DNA from: GCA-2746605 sp963710615
GTDB lineage: Bacteria > Bacteroidota > Ignavibacteria > Ignavibacteriales > Melioribacteraceae
DNA length: 64,000 nucleotides
Reading direction: 5' to 3'
NCBI GenBank assembly: GCA_963710615.1
Contig: CAVQBF010000008.1
Location: forward strand, 789,878 to 853,877
In this document: piece after piece, positions 9,397 to 18,067 of the stretch
Numbering within the stretch: the first letter of the stretch is position 1
Layout of the letters: every line of letters starts with the position of its first letter
Translations under genes and position numbers: made by a program
The notes under the pieces: model-generated
What the model was told of the DNA's origin: nothing
Databases searched by the model: none
Seen by the model: the letters and a program-made list of their open reading frames with translations, nothing else

Positions 9397-9986
9397 ATGC
9401 AGATAAAAAACAAAAAAAGTATTAATTGCAATATTTACTACCGCCGCCGAACTGGAGATTTTCTGTAGTTATCCTTTTGGGAATTATAGTTGGATTAGGA
9501 ATTCACATTCTTAATATCTCCAATGCTGCCTCATATCTATCAGATGATCCGCAAACATGCGTTAATTGTCATGTTATGTATCCAGAATATGCGTCTTGGG
9601 AAAAAGGAAGCCACGGAAGAGTAACAACATGCAATGATTGTCATGTTCCGCAGGATAACATAATTCGCAAATATATGTTTAAGGCCAGTGATGGTTTTAG
9701 ACATGCATCAATGTTTACTTTCAGAATGGAACCCCAAGTAATAAGAATTAAAGATGCGGGTAGAGATGTTGTGCAAGAAAATTGCATTAGATGCCATGCA
9801 AATTATCTACACCCGGTTTCATTACGTGCAATTGGTGCAGGAAGTATAAACGATGATACCGATAGACTATGCTGGAACTGTCATAGAGAGACACCGCATG
9901 GTAGAGTACATAGTTTGTCATCATCACCAAATATTATAAGACCGGAACTTGGTCCAGTTATACCTGCATGGATTAAATCGAAATAA
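9397..9986 (+). CDS. nrfH: NrfH tetraheme cytochrome c (quinol dehydrogenase of nitrite reductase), start frameshifted
   Basis: The open frame from TTG 9426 gives 186 residues with one N-terminal anchor (RFSVVILLGIIVGLGIHIL). It has four CxxCH heme sites (Cys45/48, 69/72, 120/123, 149/152), and a Met (51) two residues after the first heme His, as in NrfH. NrfH takes electrons from menaquinol and passes them to NrfA. The TTG follows an in-frame TAA and has no Shine-Dalgarno. An ATG at 9397 with a good site (AAAGAGG, 9384-9390) lies one frame away, so the natural start is probably 9397 with one base lost near 9425. NrfA follows after 29 bases. Confidence 0.85.
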
Positions 9987-10015
9987 TTTTTACAAAAAAT
10001 AATTTAAGGCATTAT

Positions 10016-11517
10016 ATGAAATCAATAAGTGAAAAAATTGTTCAAAATCCAAAACTTGGATGGCTATTATTTATTGTAACTGTAATTTTAGTAATATTAT
10101 TAGCTGTTTTTGCTACATCAATTTTTGAACGAAAGAACGAAGCATATTATACTCTACAAATGATACGACCAATCCCAGACGGCGAAGCAAGAAATGAAGT
10201 CTGGGGTGAAAACTTTCCTCGCCAGTACGAATCTTACAGAAAAACATTAGAGACCGATTTTGCCAGCAAGCATGGCGGATCAGTAATGAGAGATTATCTT
10301 GAGATTTACCCTGAACTGGTTGTTATGTGGGCAGGTTATGGATTCTCAAAAGATTATAATCAGGGTAGAGGTCACGGATATGCTATTGAAGATATTAGAA
10401 ACACATTAAGAACAGGTGGTGAGAACAGCGATCCAATGCCGGCTACTTGCTGGACATGTAAAAGTCCCGATGTACCAAGAATGATGGAAAAAGTCGGAAT
10501 TTCAGAATTTTACAAAGGAAGTTGGAAGTCGAAAGGGCACGATATTGTTAATCCAATTGGATGTATGGATTGCCATGATAATGAAACGATGGCATTAAAA
10601 ATTTCTCGACCTGCATTGGTTGAGGCTTTTGAAAGACAAGGTAAGGATATGAAAGATTTCAGCAGGCAAGAAATGAGATCACTTGGTTTGTGCTCAATGC
10701 CATGTTGAATATTATTTTGACAAAAAAGGTCATGATGGAGTTCCATACTTAACATTCCCTTGGGATAAAGGATTTAGTGCTGATGATATGGAAAAATATT
10801 ACGATGAATATGAGTTTTCCGATTGGACTCATCAACTTAAGTAAAGCTCCCATGCTTAAAGCACAGCATCCCGATTATGAATTATTTATGACCGGTGTTC
10901 ATGGCAAAAGAGGAGTCTCATGTTCTGACTGCCATATGCCTTATAAAAGTGAAGGTGGTGTAAAATTTACTGATCATCATGTTCAAAGCCCATTAGCTAA
11001 TGTTGCAAATTCCTGCCAAGTTTGCCATAGAGAAGAAACTGCAACATTATTGGAAGATGTATATGAAAGACAGGACAAGATTGAAGAACTGAGAAGAATC
11101 GCAGAAAAAGAACTTGCTGCAGCCCACCTTGAAGCAAAAGTTGCTTGGGATAACGGGGCAACTGAAGAGCAAATGAAATCCGCATTAACTTTAATAAGAC
11201 ACTCTCAATGGAGATGGGACTGGGTTGCCGCTGCAAATGCATTAGGTTTCCATTCACCCGTTGAAGCTTTGAGGGTTGTTGGAACTTCTATAGACCGTGC
11301 AAATAAGGCAAGAAAAGAGTTAGCATTAGTTTTAGTAAAACTTGGCGTAGGTTATCCAATTGACCTACCTGATATTTCAACAAAAGAGAAAGCTCAAAAA
11401 GTTATTGGCCTAGATATGGAGTTTTTAAATAAGGACAAAGATGAGTTTCTTAAAACAACTGCTGCCGAGTGGGATAAAAAAGCAAAAGAAAGACAAGGAA
11501 CTTTAATAAAATATTAA
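10016..11517 (+). pseudogene. nrfA: NrfA pentaheme nitrite reductase (ammonia-forming), two frameshifts
   Basis: Read across frames this is a complete NrfA: a signal anchor (WLLFIVTVILVILLAVFA), the active-site CWTCK heme with lysine ligand, then CMDCH, CAQCH, CSDCH and CQVCH. The first frame stops at 10706-10708. The third heme motif appears only if one extra G near 10685 is ignored. A second extra A near 10839 shifts back into the frame used from about 10840 to 11517 (SKAPMLKAQHPDYELF onward). The enzyme reduces nitrite to ammonium in the periplasm. Both changes are single-base gains and everything else is conserved, including the C-terminal helices, so sequencing error or very recent inactivation is more likely than old decay. 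Confidence 0.88.
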
Positions 11518-11538
11518 TCTATTAAATTAAAACACTTA

Positions 11539-11576
11539 AAAAGAAGTTCAATTTTTACTTAAATTGAACTTCTTTT
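11539..11576 (+). terminator. Rho-independent terminator after nrfA
   Basis: A perfect 16-base stem (11539-11554 with 11561-11576, core AGAAGTTCAA/TTGAACTTCT) encloses a six-base loop, and its right arm ends in a T-rich run. It lies 22 bases after the nrfA stop and would end the nitrite-reduction transcript. Confidence 0.85.
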
Positions 11577-11753
11577 GTTTTAAATATAAGTTTGCAAAAA
11601 ACAACATACTTCTGATTTCACTGTTTAAGAGTAAAGCAAATTACTCTGAAACTGAGCTAATACTTACATTTTCCCTAAAAAAAATCCAACTTTTTTATTA
11701 TATTCATGTAGTTTTAATAAAATAAATATAAATTAAAAAAAAGAAGAGATTCT

Positions 11754-12202
11754 GATGATTCAAGCTGGGCAATTGCTACTCGTGTGCAATAAACTAGAGT
11801 AGAGGAAAGTCCGAACACCAAGGACAGAGTGCCGGGTAACACCCGGGGACTAAATGTGCAAATATTTAGTTACGGAAAGTGCCTCAGAAAATAAACTACT
11901 CTTCATCAGAAAGTTAAAAACTGACTTTTGGAGAGAAAAGGTGAAAAGGCAGGGTAAGAGCCTACCGCTTCAGCAGCAATGTTGAAGGTCTCGTAAGAGA
12001 ATCTCAATTTATTTGGGATCATGGCAAACCCCACTTGGTGCAAGGTTAAGTAAGAAAGTTTTACAATTTCATTTGTAAGAGGGTTGTCCTCCCTTTGCTT
12101 TCGGGTGAACCGCTTGAATTTTAGAGCAATCTAAAATCTAGACAAATAATTGCCACCTCATTTTTATGGGGAACAGAATTCGGCTTATATGCTTGGATCA
12201 TC
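11754..12202 (+). ncRNA. rnpB: RNase P RNA (bacterial type A-like)
   Basis: The universal 5' core GAGGAAAGTCCG lies near 11802, followed by AGGACAGAGTGCC. The mid-region has GGTGAAAAGG...GTAAGAGCCTACCG, a GGCAAACCCC element lies near 12023, and ACAGAATTCGGCTTA lies close to the 3' end. The ends pair as helix P1: GATGATTCAAGC (11754-11765) with GCTTGGATCATC (12191-12202), 12 pairs including one G-U. The length of about 450 bases is somewhat above the usual 350-400. It processes tRNA 5' leaders together with RnpA. recJ begins only 25 bases after P1, with no terminator between them. Confidence 0.95.
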
Positions 12203-12226
12203 AATTTTTCTTCTACCAAGAGAATT

Positions 12227-13939
12227 ATGGTAAAGAAAAAGTGGACCCTCAAAGATCCCCCGGATAAAAGCAGTGTGCTGGCACTAGCTGATAGTCTTAA
12301 TATCTCCAATGTACTTGCTGAACTACTTATTCAGCGAAACGTAACCAATTTCTTTGAAGCGAAAAAATATTTCCGACCGGATCTAGAAGATATTCACGAT
12401 CCATATTTAATGGCTGATATGGAAAAGGCTGCAACACGCGTAATAGATGCAATTACAAATAATGAAAAAATATGCGTATACGGCGATTATGATGTTGACG
12501 GGACATGCTCTGCTTCACTTATGTATTTGTTCCTAAAAGAACTTGGGGCTAATGTTTATGTTTACATTCCGCAAAGGTTAACTGAAGGATATGGTTTATC
12601 AATCGCCGGAATTAATCAAGTTAAAGATGATAAGGTTGATTTAATTATTTCCGTAGATTGTGGAATTACTGCAGTTGAAGAAATTGATTATGCAAATAAT
12701 TTTGGTATCGATACAATTATTTGCGATCATCATCAACCAAAAGAAATTCTACCAAATGCATATGCAATACTAGATCCTCTAAAGCCGGGCTGTGAATACC
12801 CATTTAAATATTTATCCGGTGCAGGCGTTGCATTTAAGTTAGCGCGTGCAATAGCTTACAGATTCGGTAAAAAAGATATGGTCTTTAAATACTTAGATCT
12901 TGTTGCTTTGGCCGGTGCAGCAGATATTGTCCCATTAACAGATGAGAATAGAATACTAGTCAGGGCTGGGATTGAACAAATTAATAAAAATCCTAGACCA
13001 GGCATAAAATCGTTAATAAAAATTGCTAGAATGGAGCCAGGTAATCTTTCTGCGGGACAAATAGTATTTACTATTGCACCAAGAATTAATGCTGTAGGGA
13101 GATTGGGTGATGCAAATAGAGCTGTTGAGCTATTCAATACAGATAGTTATGAAGAAGCTGAAAGGCTTGCAAGGGTTTTGGAATCTGAAAATTTAGAAAG
13201 AAGAAAAATTGATGAAGTTACATTTTCTCATGCATTAGAGATGGTTAAAGAAATTGAAGATTTTGACACTGAGCTTGGAATTGTTCTTCATCATGATTCA
13301 TGGCATCCTGGAGTTGTTGGTATTGTAGCATCTCGCTTGGTTGAAAAATATTATCGTCCGGCTATAATGCTCTCGTCAATTGATGGAGTTGCAAAGGGTT
13401 CGGCTAGAAGTATTCCCGGATTTGATATTTATGCAGCAATTGAAGACTGCAAAGATTTAGTTGTACAATTTGGTGGACATAAAGCTGCTGCCGGATTAGA
13501 AATAGAAGTTGAAAATATCCCGGAATTTAAGAAACGTTTTAATGAAGTTCTTAAGTTAAATTTAAAGGAAGATGATGTAATACCCGAAATTAAAATTGAT
13601 TCTAAAATTTCTTTATGCGAAATCACCCCTAAATTTGTTAGGGTTTTAGATCAATTTGCTCCGTTTGGTCCCGGCAATATGCGTCCTGTATTTTTGGCTG
13701 AGGATGTTAAGGTTGTTGCAACTCCAAGAATAGTTGGCACTAATCATTTTATAACTACTTTTTGTCAGAATGGCGGAGATAAAGTTTACGATGCAATTGG
13801 TTTTAACTTAGGCAAGTTTGTTTATGAGGTTGATAAGGATATCCATTTAGTTGATATTGTTTTTACAATCGAAAAAGTTGTTCGTGAAGGTAGAACATAT
13901 CCTCAAATAAGAGTTAAAGATGTCAGGATTAAAAATTAG
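12227..13939 (+). CDS. recJ: Single-stranded-DNA-specific exonuclease RecJ
   Basis: This 570-residue DHH-superfamily 5'-3' exonuclease acts in recombination and mismatch repair. It carries the DHH motifs in order: GDYDVDGTCS (Asp87, 89, 91), SVDCGITAVEE, CDHHQP (Asp167-His168-His169) and ALAGAADIVPL. The DHHA1 domain has GVVGIVASRLVEKY and FGGHKAAAGLEIE. The C-terminal OB-like part is FAPFGPGNMRPVFLAEDV to the end. The start ATG 12227 lies just downstream of rnpB. All motifs are intact and the length fits the family. Confidence 0.96.
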   Translation: MVKKKWTLKDPPDKSSVLALADSLNISNVLAELLIQRNVTNFFEAKKYFRPDLEDIHDPYLMADMEKAATRVIDAITNNEKICVYGDYDVDGTCSASLMYLFLKELGANVYVYIPQRLTEGYGLSIAGINQVKDDKVDLIISVDCGITAVEEIDYANNFGIDTIICDHHQPKEILPNAYAILDPLKPGCEYPFKYLSGAGVAFKLARAIAYRFGKKDMVFKYLDLVALAGAADIVPLTDENRILVRAGIEQINKNPRPGIKSLIKIARMEPGNLSAGQIVFTIAPRINAVGRLGDANRAVELFNTDSYEEAERLARVLESENLERRKIDEVTFSHALEMVKEIEDFDTELGIVLHHDSWHPGVVGIVASRLVEKYYRPAIMLSSIDGVAKGSARSIPGFDIYAAIEDCKDLVVQFGGHKAAAGLEIEVENIPEFKKRFNEVLKLNLKEDDVIPEIKIDSKISLCEITPKFVRVLDQFAPFGPGNMRPVFLAEDVKVVATPRIVGTNHFITTFCQNGGDKVYDAIGFNLGKFVYEVDKDIHLVDIVFTIEKVVREGRTYPQIRVKDVRIKN

Positions 13940-14021
13940 AAAGTTTAAATATCTTAAAAAATCAAATTTATTTTTTATAATTTTCAAATAATAGTAAAAA
14001 ACATTTCAAGGAGACATTAGA

Positions 14022-14750
14022 ATGTCAGGTCACTCAAAGTGGTCTACAATAAAGCGCAAAAAAGCTGCTGCAGATCAAAAACGTGGTAAAATTTTCACAA
14101 AACTTATAAAAGAAATTACAGTTGCAGCCCGACAAGGGGGTGGCGATATTGATGGAAATCCCAGATTAAGATTAGCTGTTGATAACGCTAAGTCGGCAAA
14201 TATGCCTCTTGACAATATCGATAGGGCAATTAAAAAAGCAACCGGTGCAGTCGAAGGTGCAAACTATCTTGAATTGACATACGAAGGATATGGACCGGGG
14301 GGCGTTGCCATTTTAATTGAAAGTGTTACTGATAATAAGAATAGAACTGTCGCAGAAGTTCGGCATGGTCTAACAAAGTACGGTGGAAGCTTAGGTGAAA
14401 ATGGATCTGTGGCTTGGATGTTTGACCGAAAAGGGGTTATATCCATGCCAGCACAAGGCAAAACAGAAGATGATTTAATGGAGTTGATTTTAGAAGCCGG
14501 GGCAGAAGATATTCAAGACGAAGATGACTATTTTGAAATCACTTCGGCTGTTGAAGATTTTGAAACCGTTCGCAAGACAATCGCAGATGCCGGATTAGAA
14601 ATTGAGAATGCCTCGCTCCAATGGATTGCAAAAAATTCCGTTGAAGTTAACGGTGAAACTGCTGAAAAATTGATGAAGATGATTGATATGATTGAAGACA
14701 GCGATGATGTTCAAAATGTTTACACAAATGCTGATTTTACTGAAGAATAA
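14022..14750 (+). CDS. YebC/PmpR-family transcription or translation factor
   Basis: This 242-residue protein starts with the family signature MSGHSKWSTIKRKKAAADQKRGKIFTKL and keeps all three domains, including the central YGPGGVAILIESVTDNKNRT and KYGGSLGENGSVAWMFDRKG motifs. A clear Shine-Dalgarno AAGGAG precedes the ATG. It is followed 21 bases later by ruvC, the usual yebC-ruvC-ruvA order. Members have been described as DNA-binding regulators and more recently as helpers of ribosomes stalled at prolines; which applies here is unknown. Confidence 0.94.
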   Translation: MSGHSKWSTIKRKKAAADQKRGKIFTKLIKEITVAARQGGGDIDGNPRLRLAVDNAKSANMPLDNIDRAIKKATGAVEGANYLELTYEGYGPGGVAILIESVTDNKNRTVAEVRHGLTKYGGSLGENGSVAWMFDRKGVISMPAQGKTEDDLMELILEAGAEDIQDEDDYFEITSAVEDFETVRKTIADAGLEIENASLQWIAKNSVEVNGETAEKLMKMIDMIEDSDDVQNVYTNADFTEE

Positions 14751-14771
14751 AACTTTAGAATAAATAAACGA

Positions 14772-15308
14772 ATGATAATTTTTGGTGTTGATCCCGGAAC
14801 TATTTTAACTGGTTATGGGATCATTAATACAAATAAAAAGGAAATTGCACATCTGAAATCCGGAGTAATCAAACCTAATCCCAAAGAAGATTTATCCGAA
14901 AAATTAAGATATATTTACTCGCAACTCAATTTAGAAGTTCTAAAATATAAACCTGATGTTTTTTGTATTGAAACAGCTTTTTATGGTAAAAACGTTCAAT
15001 CTGCAATGAAAATAGGCTATGTGCGAGGAGTCGCCATGCTTACAGCTTCAATTAATAATATCGTTTGTATAGAATATTCACCAAGAGAAATTAAAAAAGC
15101 TGTTGTAGGAAACGGCTCAGCGTCTAAGGAACAAGTTCAGTACATGATTAAGAATTTACTTAACTTAGATGAAAGCAAACTAAAATTTGATGAAACTGAT
15201 GCATTGGCTGTTTCAGTGTGCCACTCAATAAAAGTAAATTCTTTTTCATCTACAAAGAATAATTGGAAATCATTTGTTGATAAAAATCCTGACAGAATAA
15301 TTGACTAA
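14772..15308 (+). CDS. ruvC: Crossover junction endodeoxyribonuclease RuvC
   Basis: This 178-residue RNase H-fold nuclease resolves Holliday junctions. The acidic catalytic residues are visible: Asp7 in FGVDPGTILTGYG, Glu in CIETAFYGKN and the paired acids in FDETDALAVSVCH. The YSPREIKKAVVGNGSASKEQV stretch is the conserved DNA-binding region. It lies between yebC and ruvA, both within about 20 bases, in one operon. No ruvB is present in the window. Confidence 0.95.
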   Translation: MIIFGVDPGTILTGYGIINTNKKEIAHLKSGVIKPNPKEDLSEKLRYIYSQLNLEVLKYKPDVFCIETAFYGKNVQSAMKIGYVRGVAMLTASINNIVCIEYSPREIKKAVVGNGSASKEQVQYMIKNLLNLDESKLKFDETDALAVSVCHSIKVNSFSSTKNNWKSFVDKNPDRIID

Positions 15309-15321
15309 AAATTAAAATTAT

Positions 15322-15912
15322 ATGATAGCACATTTGAGCGGAAAAATAATCTCTAAAAAACCAACGCAAATTGTTCTTGATGTAAATGGCGTTGGTTACT
15401 TAATAAATATCTCAATAAACACCTTTGATAAAGTTGATGAAGTTGGAAAATCACTGTCTCTGCACACTTATCTATCAGTTAAAGAAGACTCTCTTACGCT
15501 CTTTGGTTTTTATACATTACCCGAGAAAGAACTTTTTGAAATTCTTATTGGTGTAAATGGTGTTGGGCCCAAACTGGCAATTAATATTCTTTCAGGAATT
15601 ACAGCGGATGAATTTAAAGACGCTGTTGTAAACAGAAATATTTCAAGATTAGTTGCAATTCCCGGGGTAGGAAAGAAAACCGCTGAAAGAATGATTATTG
15701 AACTTAGAGATAAAATTTCTAAATTATCTGATTCTGAGTCATCTATTAGCACTAAATCTTATACTGTTAAAGATGATGCAGTTGCCGCTCTTATTGGATT
15801 GGGATACAACCATAAAACTGCTGATAGCGTAATAAGAAATTTAATTGATGGGAATTCTGAAATAAGCTTAGAAGATCTGATTAAAGAATCTTTAAAAAAA
15901 TTAAATAAATGA
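15322..15912 (+). CDS. ruvA: Holliday junction branch migration protein RuvA
   Basis: This 196-residue protein has the RuvA layout: an N-terminal OB fold (MIAHLSGKIISKKPTQIVLDVNGVGYLINI), tandem helix-hairpin-helix motifs (LIGVNGVGPKLAINILSG and LVAIPGVGKKTAERMIIELRDK), and a C-terminal domain III (VKDDAVAALIGLGYNHKTADSVI) that contacts RuvB. It forms the tetramer that holds the four-way junction. The start ATG is 13 bases after ruvC with no obvious Shine-Dalgarno, implying translational coupling. Confidence 0.95.
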   Translation: MIAHLSGKIISKKPTQIVLDVNGVGYLINISINTFDKVDEVGKSLSLHTYLSVKEDSLTLFGFYTLPEKELFEILIGVNGVGPKLAINILSGITADEFKDAVVNRNISRLVAIPGVGKKTAERMIIELRDKISKLSDSESSISTKSYTVKDDAVAALIGLGYNHKTADSVIRNLIDGNSEISLEDLIKESLKKLNK

Positions 15913-15941
15913 CCGGATACCATTTCAATATTAGAGTAGTA

Positions 15942-15970
15942 TTGGAAAACATTCAAAAAAATAGTATATT
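15942..15970 (+). promoter_or_regulatory. Candidate sigma-70 promoter in the ruvA - Nif3 gap
   Basis: TTGGAA (15942-15947) and TATATT (15965-15970) are separated by exactly 17 bases. A transcript starting near 15977 would meet the hairpin at 16068-16103 after about 100-125 bases. Confidence 0.45.
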
Positions 15971-15976
15971 AGTTAG

Positions 15977-16104
15977 CTTAAACTATGAAGATATTGAAAT
16001 ATTATATAGCATATAGAGAAAGAATACTCTTTAACTGTGGAACTTCTCAAAAAATTTAGATTAACACAAAATGCACTTCCAAATTTCGAAGTGCATTTTT
16101 TTTA
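15977..16104 (+). ncRNA. Candidate small RNA or attenuated 5' leader of the Nif3 gene
   Basis: This 128-base unit lies between a promoter-like pair and a strong intrinsic terminator and contains no credible reading frame. It could be a free small RNA. It could also be a leader whose terminator controls read-through into the Nif3 gene, whose ATG (16110) follows the T-run by only six bases. No known RNA family was recognised; it does not look like 6S RNA or tmRNA. Confidence 0.35.
16068..16103 (+). terminator. Intrinsic terminator directly before the Nif3 start codon
   Basis: A perfect 12-base stem (AAAATGCACTTC at 16068-16079 with its complement at 16088-16099), an eight-base loop and a run of T residues form a classic terminator. 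It ends six bases before ATG 16110. It either closes the yebC-ruvC-ruvA transcript or acts as an attenuator for the next gene. Confidence 0.8.
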
Positions 16105-16109
16105 TATAT

Positions 16110-17234
16110 ATGATAGCTGAAACAATAATTAATTTCATTGAAAAATGGGCGCCGCCCGGTGCGGCGTGGGAAAAGGACAACGTTGGGCTTCAAGTTGGTT
16201 CAACAAAGCGGGAGATTACTAATATCTTCCTCTGCTTGGAATTAACAGAAAAGTCCCTCAACCAAGCAATAAATAAAAACTGCAATTTTATTTTTACTCA
16301 CCATCCTTTCATTTTCAAACCACTTAATAAATTAAACACTCATTCTGATCCAAAAGGAAAATTAATTGAAAAGCTGATAAAGAATGATATTACCCTTTAC
16401 TCAGCCCATACTAATCTTGATTTTACTACAGATGGCGTAAGTTTTGAGTTAGCAAAATCTTTGAAATTAAAAAACAATAGATTTTTGGTAAATGAAAAGT
16501 CGAATCAGTTTAAATTAGTAGTTTTTGTACCGGAAAAGAGTTTAGAGAATGTTGCAGACTCATTGTTTAATGCCGGAGCCGGAATAATTGGTGAATATGA
16601 GAAATGTAGTTTTAGACTAAGCGGTAACGGAACATTCCAAGGATCAGAGAATACAAATCCGGTAATTGGGACAAAATTAAATTATGAAAACGTGAACGAA
16701 GTCAGGTTGGAAGTTTTAGTCGATTCATGGAAGTTAAATTCTGTGCTTTCCGCTCTTCATCAATCTCATCCATATGAAGAACCTGCCTTTGATATTTACC
16801 CTTTGAATAATGATAATGTTAACTTCGGCTTTGGTGTCATTGGAGAATTAAGCGAAAGTAAAACTCCAAGTGAGTTTTTATCACATGTATGCAAATCTCT
16901 TAAAATTCAAAATCTGCGTTACACTAACGGAACCGGTAAAAAAATTAAAAAAGTAGCTGTATGCGGCGGAAGCGGTTCAGAACTGTTGCAAGAAGCAATT
17001 TCTCATCGAGCTGATGCGTTTGTTACTGCTGATTTAAAATATCATACATTTCAAGATGGCGAAAACAGAATTTTATTTATTGATGCCGGACATTATGAAA
17101 CCGAAATACCGGCATTAAATGTTGTAAAAAGAAAATTGGAAAGTTTAATAAATATAAATGGTGAATCGGTAAAAGTTGTACAATATTCAGGTTCAACAAA
17201 TCCAGTAAAGTTTTTTAATAATAGAAGGAGTTAA
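16110..17234 (+). CDS. Nif3-like dinuclear metal center protein (long form)
   Basis: This 374-residue Nif3/YbgI family protein has metal-binding motifs near both ends: FTHHPFIFKPL and YSAHTNLDF early, then AVCGGSGSELLQEA, ADAFVTADLKYHTFQDG and DAGHYETE late. The roughly 100-residue middle insert (LVVFVPEKSLENVADSLFNAGAG to SHPYEEPAFDIYPL) is the CutA/PII-like domain of the long forms. Start ATG 16110 gives the family N-terminus; an upstream in-frame ATG at 16071 lies inside the terminator stem and would add 13 odd residues. Members are often labelled GTP cyclohydrolase I type 2, but their physiological role is unsettled. Confidence 0.9.
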   Translation: MIAETIINFIEKWAPPGAAWEKDNVGLQVGSTKREITNIFLCLELTEKSLNQAINKNCNFIFTHHPFIFKPLNKLNTHSDPKGKLIEKLIKNDITLYSAHTNLDFTTDGVSFELAKSLKLKNNRFLVNEKSNQFKLVVFVPEKSLENVADSLFNAGAGIIGEYEKCSFRLSGNGTFQGSENTNPVIGTKLNYENVNEVRLEVLVDSWKLNSVLSALHQSHPYEEPAFDIYPLNNDNVNFGFGVIGELSESKTPSEFLSHVCKSLKIQNLRYTNGTGKKIKKVAVCGGSGSELLQEAISHRADAFVTADLKYHTFQDGENRILFIDAGHYETEIPALNVVKRKLESLININGESVKVVQYSGSTNPVKFFNNRRS

Positions 17235-17239
17235 ATAAA

Positions 17240-17968
17240 TTGATTAATCGTTTATCAACACTTTTTGAACTACAGTTAATTGATGATGAGCTCGATACAC
17301 TTCAAGAGCTTAGGGGCGATTTGCCTATTGAAGTCAATAATCTAAACTCTCAAATTGACAGCATCAAAGAGACAGTTAAGGAAAAAGAAGAGGAAAAAGA
17401 ATCTGCGCTTGAAACAATTAAGTCGAATGAAAGCGAGATTGAAAGATTAAATAATAGCCTTAAGAAATTTAAAGCTCAGCTTTATCAAGTTAGAAACAAT
17501 AAAGAATATGATGCCTTAACTAAAGAAATTGATCACTCGGAAGAAAAAATTCAAACGTATGAATCAGAAAACGCAGAGCTTGAAAATAAAGTTCAGACTC
17601 TAAAAGCAGACATTGAGGAAGTTAGTCCCCAGTTGGATGATCTTTTAGCCGAAGTTGAAATAAAGGAAGAAGAACTAAAGCAGATAATTAAGGCAAATGA
17701 AAGAGAAGAAACTAAATTAAGCACGAAAAGAGAATCTGTTGCTGCTAAAGTAAGAAAGTCTGATTATAACACTTATACCAGAATAAGAAAGGCATTAGGC
17801 GGAAAGGCTGTTGTTACAATTTCAAGAGGTGCTTGCACCGGATGCCATAATGTAGTGCCTCCACAGAGACAAATTGAAGTAAGAAATAATAAAAGATTAT
17901 TTACTTGCGAGTCTTGCGGAAGGTTGTTGATTTCACCAAATATTGCTGCTGAAGTAAATAAGGGTTAA
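17240..17968 (+). CDS. Coiled-coil protein with C-terminal zinc ribbon (CdsZ/DUF164-like)
   Basis: This 242-residue protein is mostly a long coiled coil (about residues 10-170, rich in Glu and Lys heptads). A C4 zinc ribbon follows: CTGCHNVVPPQ and CESCGRLL. Start is TTG 17240, supported by AAGGAG nine bases upstream; it follows the Nif3 gene by five bases. The same Nif3 - zinc-ribbon pairing occurs in many bacteria. Family members have been proposed to act in RNA or nucleic-acid processing, but I would not assign a specific function. Confidence 0.85.
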   Translation: MINRLSTLFELQLIDDELDTLQELRGDLPIEVNNLNSQIDSIKETVKEKEEEKESALETIKSNESEIERLNNSLKKFKAQLYQVRNNKEYDALTKEIDHSEEKIQTYESENAELENKVQTLKADIEEVSPQLDDLLAEVEIKEEELKQIIKANEREETKLSTKRESVAAKVRKSDYNTYTRIRKALGGKAVVTISRGACTGCHNVVPPQRQIEVRNNKRLFTCESCGRLLISPNIAAEVNKG

Positions 17969-18067
17969 TGAGAAGTATAAGCAAAGCTCAATTTCCTAAA
18001 ATCATTTTATAGAGTTTAAGAAGTTGGGCCTTTAGTTTTTCTTATTTCGCTTCTCGTTTTACTTTTC

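Noticed and set aside
10510..11257. Minus-strand frames across NrfA
   Set aside because: Antisense shadows of heme-motif coding sequence; their composition follows the plus-strand codons.
16071..16109. An upstream ATG (16071) as the Nif3 start
   Set aside because: It falls inside the terminator stem, would add 13 residues with no family match, and ATG 16110 gives the expected N-terminus.
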